This document shows, piece by piece, positions 32,950-44,179 of a stretch of DNA of 64,000 bases. Both the position numbers and the translations under genes were made by a program. Positions within the stretch are counted from its first letter, which is position 1. Every line of letters begins with the position of its first letter. The stretch is from an uncultured Acidimicrobiales bacterium. Lineage in GTDB: Bacteria; Actinomycetota; Acidimicrobiia; Acidimicrobiales; Bin134. The DNA lies in assembly GCA_951813555.1 (NCBI GenBank), contig OX638344.1, positions 248,001 through 312,000 of the forward strand, read 5' to 3'. The notes below the pieces were generated by a model. It ran no database searches and was not told the origin of the DNA. It worked only from the letters and a program-made list of their open reading frames with translations.

Positions 32950-34179
32950 GTCTTGCCTGACGTCGAGGACCGCCAACGGGGGTCTCGTGCGCTCCCTAAG
33001 CTAGCTCGGCTCCGGGGCCCGCCGTAGAAGGGGATAGCGATGCGAGGCGATGAACCCGATCCAATTCCACCAGAACAGCGAAGTGGGCACGAGGAGGAGA
33101 CGCAACCCGAACAGTTGCCGTGCCATGATTCGTCGAGCCCATCACTCTTCCGCCCGCCGGGCACATCAAATTCGATATCCAATACGTCCTATAGGACTTG
33201 CCCTCCCACAACGACAGCCGTTGAGGACCCGGAAGGGACAGAGAGCAAACCCTCTGATCAACGACCTTGCACGGAACCAGAAACAACCATCCGGGGGTCG
33301 TGGTCCCCGCGAAAAACCCGGGCAGATTCATATCCCGTCTCCACCCCTTTCTGGCGCGTCACCGTCTCACGCACAAAACGCGCATTGCTGCTCCTGGGAA
33401 CGTCCCGTTGGCACCCGCACACCATTTGGAACCGCCGCTGCCGTCCGGCATGACGGCCCGACCTCAGCCGGGTCACCTCCACTACAGACCTCAACCAAGG
33501 GATACCCATGCAACAACGGGATTGCCGAGCCCTCAAACACCCGTGAGCTCAGCAAATCGCGAGCCTGTACATCCCCGATTGCCCTCAATCACCCAATGAT
33601 CCCCTGACCTGGGAAAACCCTCCCTGCACCGCCAATACAGCCAAAAGTGATCCAGAATCCGGCCAAACACACTCCAAACCGCTACCAACGCATATCCCTG
33701 ATCATGCCTTATGCAATTTCGCGCACAAGCCAACAAGACCGGATCCAGGTGGATGTGGCCCGCCGAGTGGCCCGGCCCCAACGGCAACCACACCGACATT
33801 CGAGCCCGCGCCGTCAACAACAACGGTCCCGGCCCCTGGTCCATCCCGTTCGAAGCGCTCTGCCGACTCGGCGCCGGCTGACCCGCCTGCTGGGCCAACC
33901 CGAATGCACCGGGTTCGAAGCGCCCGCCGGCCTGGCGCATGCGATTTCGCTGAGTTATTGCAAGGGAGAGCTTGCACCTCCGAAGTGGAGGCCCGGAACA
34001 GGCTGATCGCGGACCAGGAGAACCTGCTGAACACCTACCTCTGCCTGTTTTGCGTGGATACCGGCGTGGTCCCGGGCGGGTGCCCAAACCCAGATCAGGT
34101 ATCGCCGGGCATCGTTCCTCAGAAACCGACGCAGCAGGACATCGTCGTGCAGGACGGCCTGATCCAGAGCCAAGAGGCA
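32950..34179. other. 1.2 kb gene-poor stretch at the edge of the accessory island
   Basis: No gene here is convincing. Around 33711-33881 the plus strand reads WMWPAEWPGPNGNHTDIRAR and NNNGPGPWS, which resembles the end of a fibronectin type III domain and may be a relic of a surface protein. A diverged repeat (33606-33728) has a counterpart at 40099-40221. Other long frames have no known motif. Confidence 0.4.
33606..33728 (+). repeat. Diverged direct repeat, left copy
   Basis: The segment begins GACCTGGGAAAAC and ends near CAATTTCGCGCACAAGCC. It aligns by eye over about 120 bases with 40099-40221, which begins GACCTGGGAAAAC and ends CAATTTCGCGAACACGCC. The two copies bracket the AAA ATPase, IS3 and HEPN-like genes. 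Confidence 0.45.
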
Positions 34180-36579
34180 CTAGTCGTTCGCGTAGCGCTT
34201 GATGCGATCAAACCACGCGCTAACGAGGGCGAGTTCTTCTGCCATCTTGTCGATCTCGGGCGCGACGTAGTTGAATTCAGGGCTCTTGTCATGGCGCCGC
34301 GCCCAGCGCGACACGCGGGAGTAGCTCTCCTGGAACTCCTTGTCATCTTCGGGTGTGAGGCGGGCAAGAAGTTTGAGCATCCTCGGCCGGACCTCGAGCG
34401 TGTTCCGATCCACTACTCGGCCGACCACCTCGACACTCAGCATCCGCTCCCAGGTTTCGGACAGCTTCCCGGCCCAGTCAGCCGCCTCCTTCTCAATTTT
34501 CTCTTGCTGCCATCCAGTCATCTCACGTCGAATCCGAGCAAGGCCAGTTTCGAGCGTGCCAAGTCTGGCCTTCACATCTCGCGTTTTCCAGGGATGGGAT
34601 TCGAGGCAGACTCCCGGCCTGCCGTCTCCTCGCCGTTCCACAGAGCGTTCAACCATAGGAACCTCAGCTTCACGGGCGGCCCGGGCAAGGTCGGCGGCAA
34701 ACGCGAGATCATGCGTGAATACAATCACCTGGCGCTCTTGCGCGAGCTCGGCAAGGCGATCGGCAACACGTTCGCGCCTGATGTGGTCCAGAGATGACAC
34801 GGGATCGTCGAGCACTATTGCCGAATTTGTGTCATCCAGGTATGCCTCAGTGAAGAACCCGGCGAGACCGAGAGCTGTCTGCTCTCCTTCGCTCAGCACC
34901 TTCGCCATCGCTGCTTGCTGAATCGCACCGACAAACGCTGGTCGATGCTGAAGTCGACCCTTTTGACCGCCCGTGTCCTCCAGGGTTACCCGTTCAAGCC
35001 GGAGTCGATCTGACTCTCGCGTGAAGCGGTCTCGGACAAGCGTGGTCACATGAGACCTCGTTAGAGCGGTCGCCTTGTGGGTAATCGCTGCCGTATTGGT
35101 CGTTTTCTTGGCAGCGTCTAGGAGACGGTGTTCGCTCATGCGATCCGCCTCGCTGTCCAATGCCCTACGTGCCTTCGCCATCACGATCTGATCGCTGATC
35201 TCGACACGCTTGGCGGACACCTCCGTGAGCTGCGCTGCATACTGGGACGAATCAACTGCAGAGGCACGGTGTCGGAGAGCTTCCGCCGATGCCGCCGCAG
35301 CTGCTATCTCGTCTCCCTCCTGCGCCGCTTCTGCCGCCGATAGGCAACTCGACAAGACACCCACGGACTCGACAACGCGATCGAAGTCCTCCAACCGACC
35401 TCGCCAAGCCCCAAACGTCTCAGCGTCCTGCTCGGCGATCTGCTCGAGCGACACGAGCACAGGCGCCGGGCCAGTGACAACACTCCGCAGCGAGTCAGAT
35501 TGCCGCTCTGCTTCTCGTTCAGCAGCTGCCGCTTTGCGTTCGGTTTCATCCTTGACTGCGGCCTCGAACCTGCCGAAGCGGGTGCGCGCATCGTCGTCAA
35601 GGGCCTGATGGCAGAGGACGCAGGTGTCCGCGCCATCTGGGAAGTGCTGGCCGGGGTGTGCTTCCGTCTCAGCGAAAGCGCGCGCGGCCTCCCAGAGCGC
35701 CCGCCAAGTCTCCGAACCGACGCCCGGAACGAGCTCAGCTTCGAACGACTCCCCCGACGCAATCGTCGCTGCCCTCCGCAACGCGACCGCCTCTTCTTGA
35801 GCTGCAGAGGCCCTTCGAATCGCAGTCGGGGAAAGCTGCGACCTCATGCTGGAGAAGTGCTGGCCTACTTTTTCGTAGTGGTCGGCGAGAGTCGATAGCC
35901 GCCTGCGCTCCAGGTCAGGGTCAGAAGTCCTGAGCCGAGACTCCTCTCTTTGAAGCTGTTCGAGCTGTTCTGATGCGTCGGCCGGAAGCGCGCACGCAGC
36001 ATCAAGAGCCTCCGAAGTGGTGTCTGCCGACAGCTCAGCTAGGAATTTCGATGCGGCCCCGCCCTGGGACACCTCAGGGAGGTCTATGGCTCTCCGAGCG
36101 TTGTCTTGCAGCAGCCGGTCGAGCTCGGCCCTCACCCCGTCGCATACCCGAATGAGGCCATCGAGAAGAAAGACCCCCGCGGGCCGGAACGTCACCTCAG
36201 ACTCAGCAGCCAAATAGGCATCACCACAAGCCGCGTCAAAGTAGCCGATCTGGCGGAGCTCGGAAGTGGCCTCGTCAGGCCAGCCATACGGGGGTCGTTC
36301 GACTCCGTCGATTGCGATCACTACCTCGGCGCGTTGGCCGGCTCCGTCCTTCTCCGAGAAGATGTCACTCAGCACGTCCTCCTGGTGCCGCGATCTGGCT
36401 ACATCCTTCAGGAGACGAGCGAATCCCGACTTGCCGCTCCCGTTATCTCCGTAGACGACAACGAGACCGCCGTTCGGAAATTGAAGGCGTTGACCAGGAA
36501 CGAGCGCGTTGACACTTGACGAGACCTCAAGACTCTTGAGACTGACCTGACCACGCCCTCCCTGCGCCCCGGGCACTTC
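34180..36579 (-). pseudogene. Zinc-hook AAA ATPase, main part of a gene split by IS3
   Basis: This is the 3' portion of an ATPase gene. It holds Walker A (GDNGSGKS), a long coiled-coil region, a CVLC zinc-hook-like pair (DTCVLCHQAL, about residue 343), the signature LSEGEQTALGLAGFF, and Walker B (AIVLDDPVSSLDH). This is the RecF/SMC-like layout of RloC- and AAA_13-type defence ATPases. The N-terminal 59 codons lie beyond the IS at 37890-38067. A GTG at 36576 could start a shortened protein. No anticodon-nuclease motif was recognised. Confidence 0.8.
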
Positions 36580-36595
36580 TGAACCTCCCCGGGTT

Positions 36596-37839
<1,244 letters not shown>

Positions 37840-37889
37840 GGCTCCATCCTCTCAAGGGTCGGAGACTGCGCAATACCCGGGGAGGTTCA

Positions 37890-38067
37890 CTTCCTCGGTC
37901 CTAAGCGGCGTCTCCGTCAACTCGCTCCCGGATGCAAGTTGCGTTGCGATGTTTTCGTAGTCCGAACGGCTGAGCGGCTCTCCCCTCGCCAGCCTCCGCA
38001 TCACCGTTATCTGCCACGCTGGGCGGGATGCTGACCATTCGGCAATTTCTGACTCAAGGGACACCAC
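37890..38067 (-). pseudogene. Split-off 5' end of the zinc-hook AAA ATPase gene
   Basis: From GTG 38067 the frame reads VSLESEIAEWSASRPAWQIT, then RRLARGEPLSRSDYENIATQ, and runs to the IS end at 37889. The 'EWSASRPAWQ ... RRLARGEPLS' stretch is the usual N-terminus of such ATPases. Joined to 34180-36579 with one CTTC copy it gives one frame of 857 residues. Inside the IS the frame adds VNLPGYCAVSDP and stops. Confidence 0.8.
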
Positions 38068-38128
38068 TCAACAAGCATGGCAGAGCAGTGTGACACTTCT
38101 ACTGCAATGAACTCCCAGGGATTCAAGC

Positions 38129-38155
38129 AGACTTCGCAATGCCCGGGGAGGCTCA
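38129..38155 (-). repeat. Solo IS3-type right-end sequence
   Basis: AGACTTCGCAATGCCCGGGG followed by AGGCTCA matches the right end of the IS3 element at 37863-37889 (AGACTGCGCAATACCCGGGG, then AGGTTCA) with four differences. It lies between the split ATPase and the HEPN-like gene, with no left end nearby. Confidence 0.55.
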
Positions 38156-38247
38156 CACCGCCGACATGTGAGAAGTTTGTTTCCATTTTTCTCACTTGTG
38201 AGCCGCCGGGGACCGGTCGGCTCGATTGTTTGGCAACCAGGGTGTTG

Positions 38248-39996
38248 CTACGTCTCTGGTGTGGTCACCCTTAGGAGGCGGAGCCAGCAGGCGACGTTAA
38301 ACAAGACGACGTAGTCGGCTTCTGTTGCGCGGTCGATCTGGCCGTGGGCGACCCGGTTGCGGAGGTTCAACGAGGTCACCTCGACGAGCGCGCCGCGAAG
38401 GTACCGGCGCTCTGATTCGTCGAGCCTGCCTTTCAGCGATGACAGCAGAGCCCCGAGACCGAGGACCCCGCCTGGCAGACCGCGTTTCATGTCGGCTTGC
38501 TTGGTGACTCTGAGGCCGCCGAGGTGGCATGCGTGGCGGATAGCCCGCTCTAGGCGCGGCGCGAGGACCGACACGGCGGCATCGGGGTCCCCTTGCTGCC
38601 AGAGCTCGAATGACCGGGCGATGCGCTCGGCGACTGCCGGTTCGATGATTTGCGTGGTGAACAGCTCGGTGAGGGCTTCGGTCGTGGTGGGGTAGCGGGA
38701 CACGATACGCCTCAAGGCCTGCAGTCCGAACAGTTGCGCGAAGAGCACGATGCCCTGCTGTTCGTATCGGTAAAGGTCGAATTCCTGTTGGCTCTCCAGG
38801 TCAGAGACCTGCCACAACACGCAGTTGTAGTCGCCGATGACCTGCTGTGACAGCAGCTGCTGCAGCGGGTGTTCTCTGGCCAGGTCTTCGACGAAGGCCC
38901 GGTTCTCTTCAAGGTCGCCGGCCGGGATCTGTGATCCGAACCGGCATAGGGACAAATCAAGGTCGTCGTCTCCGACTAGGGCAGATACCCACTCCTCGAC
39001 AGCCCCTGCGTCGATCTCGGTTTCGACTTGGGCAGTTCCGAAGCCCATTTCCTCCCAGTCGATCGCCTCTATCCGGGTGACGATCTGATCATGGGTCGCA
39101 GTCAAGCCCTTGGAAGCCGCCAGCTCTGCGGCCTTCCGCAACAAGGCATGCTTGCGCATCCCTTCCGCCAGGTCGGCTTGCGCCACATATCCGGCTACCT
39201 GTCGTTCCCAGATCTCCTCGCGCTCGCCGGGGCTGCAGAACCGAGCACGGATTTCCAACAAGGACTCCATGACCCAGGGGTCATCCCCATAGACATCCAA
39301 TGCTTCGCCGATTAGCTGCTGGGCTGCCGGATCGCCCCGCTCTGCCAGCGCTTCGAGAGCCGGAATGACGACACCGGGCTGTTGGGCCCTGTTGGCCAAC
39401 GAGCGCTCGGCCATGTCTGCAAGCGCAGCCAGAACAGGGCCATTCCTCTCAGGCTGGTTGAGCAAAAGGCACAGCTCGAGCGCTCGGAACAGGCCGTCGC
39501 GCAACTCGATTGGGTTTTCCCAGTCGGCGCCGGCCGCCGCCACGTAGCTGTCGATGGCCAGAATGGCCCACTCGTGTGGGTCATCTCCCTGCCTGACCTC
39601 CCAGAGCAGATCGGCCAAACGAGCCCGGACCGCGGGGTGGACTTCCTCTAGAGCGCACAAGCGCCAGACCTCGACGACATCGGAGCCGACCTCGCCAAGG
39701 TCCTGTGGAATTCGATAAGGCTCGCCGGACTCGAGCCTTCCCTCAAAGAACGGGCCGAAAGGGCCGAACAACTGCCGGTCCTCAGAAGCGGTATTCGCGA
39801 TGAGCCGGTACTGAAGCGCGACAGCCAAACCCTGCAGAGGATCAGAATCAGCCAACTCGCCGATCAGATGCCTGCCGAGACCAGACAGCGACAAACGCTT
39901 GCCCAGCCCCGGCATCTCAGAGATCGCAGCATCAACTCTCGCAGCCATCGCCAAGCCGTCGTCGGGTTCATGGTCGGTGGGGCCATCACTCGTCAT
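38248..39996 (-). CDS. Large unrecognised protein with C-terminal HEPN-like RX4H motif
   Basis: The 582-residue protein is mostly helical. A middle region (about residues 190-330) has TPR- or HEAT-like repeats (ALEALAERGDPAAQQLIGEAL). Near residues 546-551 is RNRVAH, an R-x4-H motif as in HEPN ribonucleases, followed by a hydrophobic helix; DUF4209-type proteins end similarly. It sits upstream of the ATPase gene on the same strand, 180 bp away, and the pair could be a defence system. Function unproven. Confidence 0.72.
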   Translation of the reverse strand: MTSDGPTDHEPDDGLAMAARVDAAISEMPGLGKRLSLSGLGRHLIGELADSDPLQGLAVALQYRLIANTASEDRQLFGPFGPFFEGRLESGEPYRIPQDLGEVGSDVVEVWRLCALEEVHPAVRARLADLLWEVRQGDDPHEWAILAIDSYVAAAGADWENPIELRDGLFRALELCLLLNQPERNGPVLAALADMAERSLANRAQQPGVVIPALEALAERGDPAAQQLIGEALDVYGDDPWVMESLLEIRARFCSPGEREEIWERQVAGYVAQADLAEGMRKHALLRKAAELAASKGLTATHDQIVTRIEAIDWEEMGFGTAQVETEIDAGAVEEWVSALVGDDDLDLSLCRFGSQIPAGDLEENRAFVEDLAREHPLQQLLSQQVIGDYNCVLWQVSDLESQQEFDLYRYEQQGIVLFAQLFGLQALRRIVSRYPTTTEALTELFTTQIIEPAVAERIARSFELWQQGDPDAAVSVLAPRLERAIRHACHLGGLRVTKQADMKRGLPGGVLGLGALLSSLKGRLDESERRYLRGALVEVTSLNLRNRVAHGQIDRATEADYVVLFNVACWLRLLRVTTPET

Positions 39997-40348
39997 CGGG
40001 CCAGTAAATCACAACCGTCTAATTTGGCATCACGAATTTCCCGCCCCACATTCACTGCAATGGAAATGTCAGCATGCCGCCAATCCCCACACCCCTCAGA
40101 CCTGGGAAAACGCTGCCACACCAGCCGGCAGCGGCCAAAGAGTTCCAGGATTTGGCAGAGGCCGTTCCAAACGACAATTTCCATAAGCTCTAATCAGGCC
40201 TTGCTCAATTTCGCGAACACGCCCTGTTGTGGCTTGGTGCAGAGAGCGTTTGGTGCCGAAGTGCGCCGGTGGAAGCCCATCTGCTTTGCACGCCGTGGTT
40301 GAGATAGGAATTGAATTGGCAATGTCTCACCGGTAGGCAGGAGGTTTG
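39997..40348. other. Intergenic region holding the right copy of the diverged repeat
   Basis: This 350-bp region separates the divergent HEPN-like gene and a plus-strand gene. It holds the repeat copy 40099-40221, related to 33606-33728. No gene is visible. Divergent promoters are expected, but I could not define boxes. Confidence 0.4.
40099..40221 (+). repeat. Diverged direct repeat, right copy
   Basis: The partner of 33606-33728, in the same orientation. Shared blocks include GACCTGGGAAAAC, GCCAAA, TTCCAAAC-like and CAATTTCGCG. Identity appears moderate, with small gaps. Confidence 0.45.
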
Positions 40349-41548
40349 ATGGAAGGAACATCGGAAGACCCGCAGGGGGCCGTTGAGAGGTGGTGGGCGG
40401 CAGTCGCTGATGGTGATTGGTGGAGCATTGTCATCCTGGCGGCGGCCTTCATTGTTCCGTTGCTGCTGAAGGTCCTATTCGAGCAAATGGCAAAGCGTTT
40501 GCCTGGTGAGCCTGCGGGGCTGGGCCTGGGAAGGCGGTGGCTGCGGTTCCGAAGTGTCTTGCAGCCTTCCCGATATGTGTCTGTCGACTTCGTCTACGAA
40601 GTCGGGCGGATGCCTCTGGATCCGCGCCTGAAATTCACAGGCCGTCTCGGCGTGCTGAGGCGCTTGTTCTTCTTGGGGATCAGGCCAAGCTCACCGAAGC
40701 CGGCTTTCTTGGTCTCGTCGTTGGAGGTCTTGGACTCTGTGGATGTGCAAGGCACCGGTGCCAGAAACAAACGCATCTTCATTAGAGTCCACCCAAACGA
40801 GAACCCTCAGCACCTAGCAAATAGTCTGGACGCCGGGCGCGTGAGGCCGCTGAGAACACTGCTGGTCTGCCCGATCGAGGCATTCTTGGATTCAGGCGGT
40901 CCATTTGAGGTCTTCTTTGTGGACCGCCGATTCACGAAAAGGGCTACCGATGACTTGGGAACAGTAGTCGCCTTCAGCGCGGACCCCCTCTTTGCCCAGA
41001 GGCAGCGGAATGAGATAATCGAGAGCGGAGAGCCCCCTGATGATGCCATTTGGCTATTCCTGTTCGACCCTTGCTCGGCCACTGGCGGGGGAGGACCTGA
41101 TCGTGGTGTTGACGAAGTCTCCGCGGAAACTTCCCAGTGCAGTCAGGGGGCAGAGGAGTTGGTTTGCGCGGCTTCCGGAAATGAGGCTGTAGATCGTGCT
41201 GCGGGTGAGCCTTGGGGAGGCATGCGGTGGGGGCGGTACCTGGCGATCACAGCGCCACTTGTTTCCGGGGCGCTGTTGCTGTGGTCGATGCTTGACCATA
41301 GCTGGGCGACTGAATTGCCGGATCTAGCGCTGATCGGTGTGCTTCTGGTTTTGGAATTGCTCGCATGGGTGGGATTGAGCATGCTGGCCCTGTCCTGTGT
41401 CAGGTACTTCCGATTCGAGAGAAATTTTGGGAATCAATGGACGGCGACAACAATAAATTGTCTCGTGGACGGAAGGAGATTCCGCCGAGGGCACCGCGAC
41501 GGCATCAAACCGGACGACAGGTACAGAACTCGCAGGCATCCCAATTGA
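40349..41548 (+). CDS. Unrecognised membrane protein of the accessory island
   Basis: The 399-residue protein starts at ATG 40349 behind GGCAGGAGG. One membrane span lies near residues 25-42 (WSIVILAAAFIVPLLLKVLF) and two more near 300-350 (YLAITAPLVSGALLLWSML, LALIGVLLVLELLAWVGLSM). The central 250 residues are soluble and contain a SPKPAFLVSSLEVLDSV segment. No family is recognised. Its place beside defence-like genes is the only clue. Confidence 0.7.
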   Translation: MEGTSEDPQGAVERWWAAVADGDWWSIVILAAAFIVPLLLKVLFEQMAKRLPGEPAGLGLGRRWLRFRSVLQPSRYVSVDFVYEVGRMPLDPRLKFTGRLGVLRRLFFLGIRPSSPKPAFLVSSLEVLDSVDVQGTGARNKRIFIRVHPNENPQHLANSLDAGRVRPLRTLLVCPIEAFLDSGGPFEVFFVDRRFTKRATDDLGTVVAFSADPLFAQRQRNEIIESGEPPDDAIWLFLFDPCSATGGGGPDRGVDEVSAETSQCSQGAEELVCAASGNEAVDRAAGEPWGGMRWGRYLAITAPLVSGALLLWSMLDHSWATELPDLALIGVLLVLELLAWVGLSMLALSCVRYFRFERNFGNQWTATTINCLVDGRRFRRGHRDGIKPDDRYRTRRHPN

Positions 41549-41826
41549 CCGGTTCCGCTTCATGCCAAGTGAATAGATGGCGCACGGGGCTCAGGCGGTG
41601 TGCCCTGTGTCTTGCGCTGTCAACTCGCTTGGATTCGGGTTGTTGCTCTTGGGTGTCGGACCTAGCATTCGGAGGGCGCGAGCATGCCCGAGTTTCAAGT
41701 GTTTCAACGGCGCAAGATCTGAGGGACAACATTCTCTGAAGCGAGTTGCCTCAAGATGAATTGGGATCTGTCGCCGCCACCTGCCATATTTTCGGCTCCC
41801 CTGGAATCAGACCACTTGGAAATTCG
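41549..41826. other. Intergenic region without a recognised gene
   Basis: A few short open frames occur here, none with a motif or ribosome site. The next gene's frame is open upstream to 41746, but the extra residues look non-coding. Confidence 0.4.
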
Positions 41827-43383
41827 ATGAGCATCGAGACGGTTTTACGTGAGTCCGAGGTCCTAGTCGTGATCCTTAACCCAATAGTCGACGACATCTC
41901 TGACCCGCAGCTGCAGGTAATCGCCGACTCGGCCTGGTACCGCCTCGGTTCGGTAAACGCCTTGGTTCGAGATCAAGGCGGTGGAGCGCTGGCGGCGACT
42001 CTGGCCCGCGGCCTAATCGAGCAGGCCGCGTACTGGGACTGGGCGATCGCCACGGGTGTGGGCACCGATCATCTCGACCAATGGGCCGCCCTCGAGTTCC
42101 ACAGCTTGTCGCGAACCGCGCAAGAACTAGACGACGAAGTGTGGCTCCAGTGGCTGCTGCCGCCCGGCTCAGTTCTCGACGTGCCAGCAGGCCCTGCTAT
42201 TCCCAAGAATCCATACGACGCTGTGAGGCGGATCGGATTCGGCCTGGCCAGCGCAGTCCTCGAACCACTGCAGTTCGACGGGCTGTCGTCGGCGTATCAG
42301 ATCCTTTCTGTGATGGCTCACGGCAATTATGTGGGCGCAGCGATTCTCGCCGAGCAGCCTGATCTGCACCTACCGGATCGCCTCGCCTCAATTGTCATTC
42401 ACCTGGCAGCCGCTGGGGCAACAGCTGTGGCGCACGCTGTGGTGCAGGACGAAGCCCAGCTAGACGATGTGGCATCGCAGTTCGACACGGTTGCCGCCGC
42501 TGCGTCTGAGGTCCACGGACTTCCATTGCGGTCGGCCGCGGCGACGGGGAGTCGTCCGGGTCGACCGGCGCATTCCAAGCAGACTCAGCCATTGCATGTC
42601 ACAGCATCCGCCGAGAATATGTTCTCAGCCACCCCTGATCTGACTCAGCTAGGCCTGGAGTTCCTGGATGCAGCCGACGACCTCGTCGACGCCGTCACAT
42701 CTCCTGAGGCAGGGACAAACGGCCCAGGTGCGTGGATCCCTCTGCAGAGTCTCAGGCTTTCTCTGTCAAACCTGCAGATCATTCGCGGCGGACTAGAAGG
42801 AGGACTCGGCAAGGCGCTGATGCCCGTTGCCGCTCGCATGCTGTACGAGGACGGCGCCAGATGGATGTGGCTTCTGCAGAGTGCAACGACGACAACTCCA
42901 GGTGAAGCCCTAACAGCCTTAGTGAACGAGGGCGCGCTCCGCCGAGACGAGATCTCCAACAGCCTCCAATCCGACGGAGTGCCTCAGCATCTCATCGACG
43001 AACTCCTGGGTGCAGCTGGAGCAATCCCCAGCCCAGTACCGGGTGTCGCCTCCCCGCCAAAACTGGCGGAAATGCTCAGCCACGCCTACCCGAACCCATC
43101 CGGGGTCCATTCTGCCCCCGCGATATACGGCGTCCTATCGCAGTTCGTTCACGCCACGCCGATCTCCAACTGGCACATCCGGCGAGACACCTTCCCCACC
43201 CTGACAGCACCTACCTTCGCCATCTCGCTGGAGGCCGCGGCCCGAGGATTCGAGAGAATCGCGTCGATCGCGCCCCGGCTTGCAGGCACTAGCCGTGAAT
43301 CTCTCGATGAGCCACTAGACGAATTGTGCGAGCGACGCGCAGAGTTGACGTTGGTCGCCTCCATTTATCACCTCCTCGGATAG
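41827..43383 (+). CDS. Unrecognised protein with two similar halves (DUF5677-like)
   Basis: From ATG 41827 (MSIETVLRESEVLVV) the protein has 518 residues. Each half has an 'R ... Glu/Asp ... W' helix (LARGLIEQAAYWDWAIATG; ARMLYEDGARWMWLLQS) followed by a 'LS.....H' helix (YQILSVMAHGNY; YGVLSQFVHATP). This suggests an internal duplication of a helical domain like DUF5677. It starts 278 bp after the membrane protein gene on the same strand. Function unknown. Confidence 0.68.
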   Translation: MSIETVLRESEVLVVILNPIVDDISDPQLQVIADSAWYRLGSVNALVRDQGGGALAATLARGLIEQAAYWDWAIATGVGTDHLDQWAALEFHSLSRTAQELDDEVWLQWLLPPGSVLDVPAGPAIPKNPYDAVRRIGFGLASAVLEPLQFDGLSSAYQILSVMAHGNYVGAAILAEQPDLHLPDRLASIVIHLAAAGATAVAHAVVQDEAQLDDVASQFDTVAAAASEVHGLPLRSAAATGSRPGRPAHSKQTQPLHVTASAENMFSATPDLTQLGLEFLDAADDLVDAVTSPEAGTNGPGAWIPLQSLRLSLSNLQIIRGGLEGGLGKALMPVAARMLYEDGARWMWLLQSATTTTPGEALTALVNEGALRRDEISNSLQSDGVPQHLIDELLGAAGAIPSPVPGVASPPKLAEMLSHAYPNPSGVHSAPAIYGVLSQFVHATPISNWHIRRDTFPTLTAPTFAISLEAAARGFERIASIAPRLAGTSRESLDEPLDELCERRAELTLVASIYHLLG

Positions 43384-43706
43384 CGAGGTCGCTTTCCCGC
43401 CCGAAGCTTTGGATGGCGGAACGGGTTATGAGCACGTCCTCCATATCAACAGGCCCCTCTTCAAGGGCCGACAGCCTGCACAGTTCACGCGCTAGCCGAA
43501 GCGGTAAACAAGCGTGACTATCCCCCCTCTGGTGGGCCACCTCTGTTGGGAGGTATGCAATCTCGCGCACGTCCCTGTGGAAGGCTTTCGATCAGGTTTT
43601 CGGAAGAACAGATGCCGACAGCAGCGGTCGAAGTGTCGAGACACCGGTGTCGGTGGCGCTGGTGGTCGCATTGAGGGCACCAAGAGATGTGCAAGCGAGG
43701 TCGTAA
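43384..43706. other. Intergenic region without a recognised gene
   Basis: Several overlapping short frames are present on both strands without motifs. The ribosome site GAGG at about 43697 belongs to the truncated gene that follows. Confidence 0.4.
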
Positions 43707-44092
43707 GTGAAGCAAGAAGCGCCCATCGGTCGGGCAGACGTGCGCGCGGCAGTCCTTCCGGCCCGCGCGGCTTATTTGGTGCCAGCGGGAGATCGGGAGG
43801 CGGTCGTTGTCGCTATTCGGGAGGCGTCGACGCGCTGGGCCGGCGTCACCGAACCGATCGTGCCTGTGCGCTCTAGCGGAATGGTCGATGGCTGGTGGTC
43901 CCAGGTCGTCGAACTCAGCAATGTGGATGGGTTGGTCAGTGTCAACCTGCCGTCCACAATTGCCGAACAAGTAGCGTCGCGGCTTGGTTTGCCTGTTGTA
44001 GATATTGCGCGTGTCGATGAGGAAGGGGTAACGCAATTCTCAACACATCCCCGCTGGCTTGCTCTGGGCAAGCCTCCGGGCGATGGCGGTTC
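43707..44092 (+). pseudogene. Gene truncated by an IS end
   Basis: From GTG 43707 the frame encodes a good-looking protein start (KQEAPIGRADVRAAVLPARA, then TRWAGVTEPIVPV, VDGWWSQVVELSNVDGLVSV, LGLPVVDIARVDEEGVTQFS). At 44093 it runs into an IS3-type terminal sequence, and the residues after that are IS-derived. About 128 original residues remain. I do not recognise the family. Confidence 0.65.
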
Positions 44093-44135
44093 TGAACCTC
44101 CCCGGGTTTCACGCAGGCTGTGGGGCCCCCTGGGA
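44093..44135 (+). repeat. IS3-type terminal sequence (remnant)
   Basis: TGAACCTCCCCGGGTTTCAC at 44093 equals the left end of the IS3 element at 36580 for its first 19 bases. It then continues GCAGGCTGTGGGGCCCC, shared with the 21278 remnant. No transposase follows. It ends the truncated gene at 43707. Confidence 0.65.
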
Positions 44136-44179
44136 GGCCTAAAGCGCCCCTGTTGGGACTTCGGGCAACAGGCGGGCGA

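Noticed and set aside
33050..33607. 185-codon plus-strand frame
   Set aside because: No motif or ribosome site; several overlapping frames of similar quality indicate non-coding DNA.
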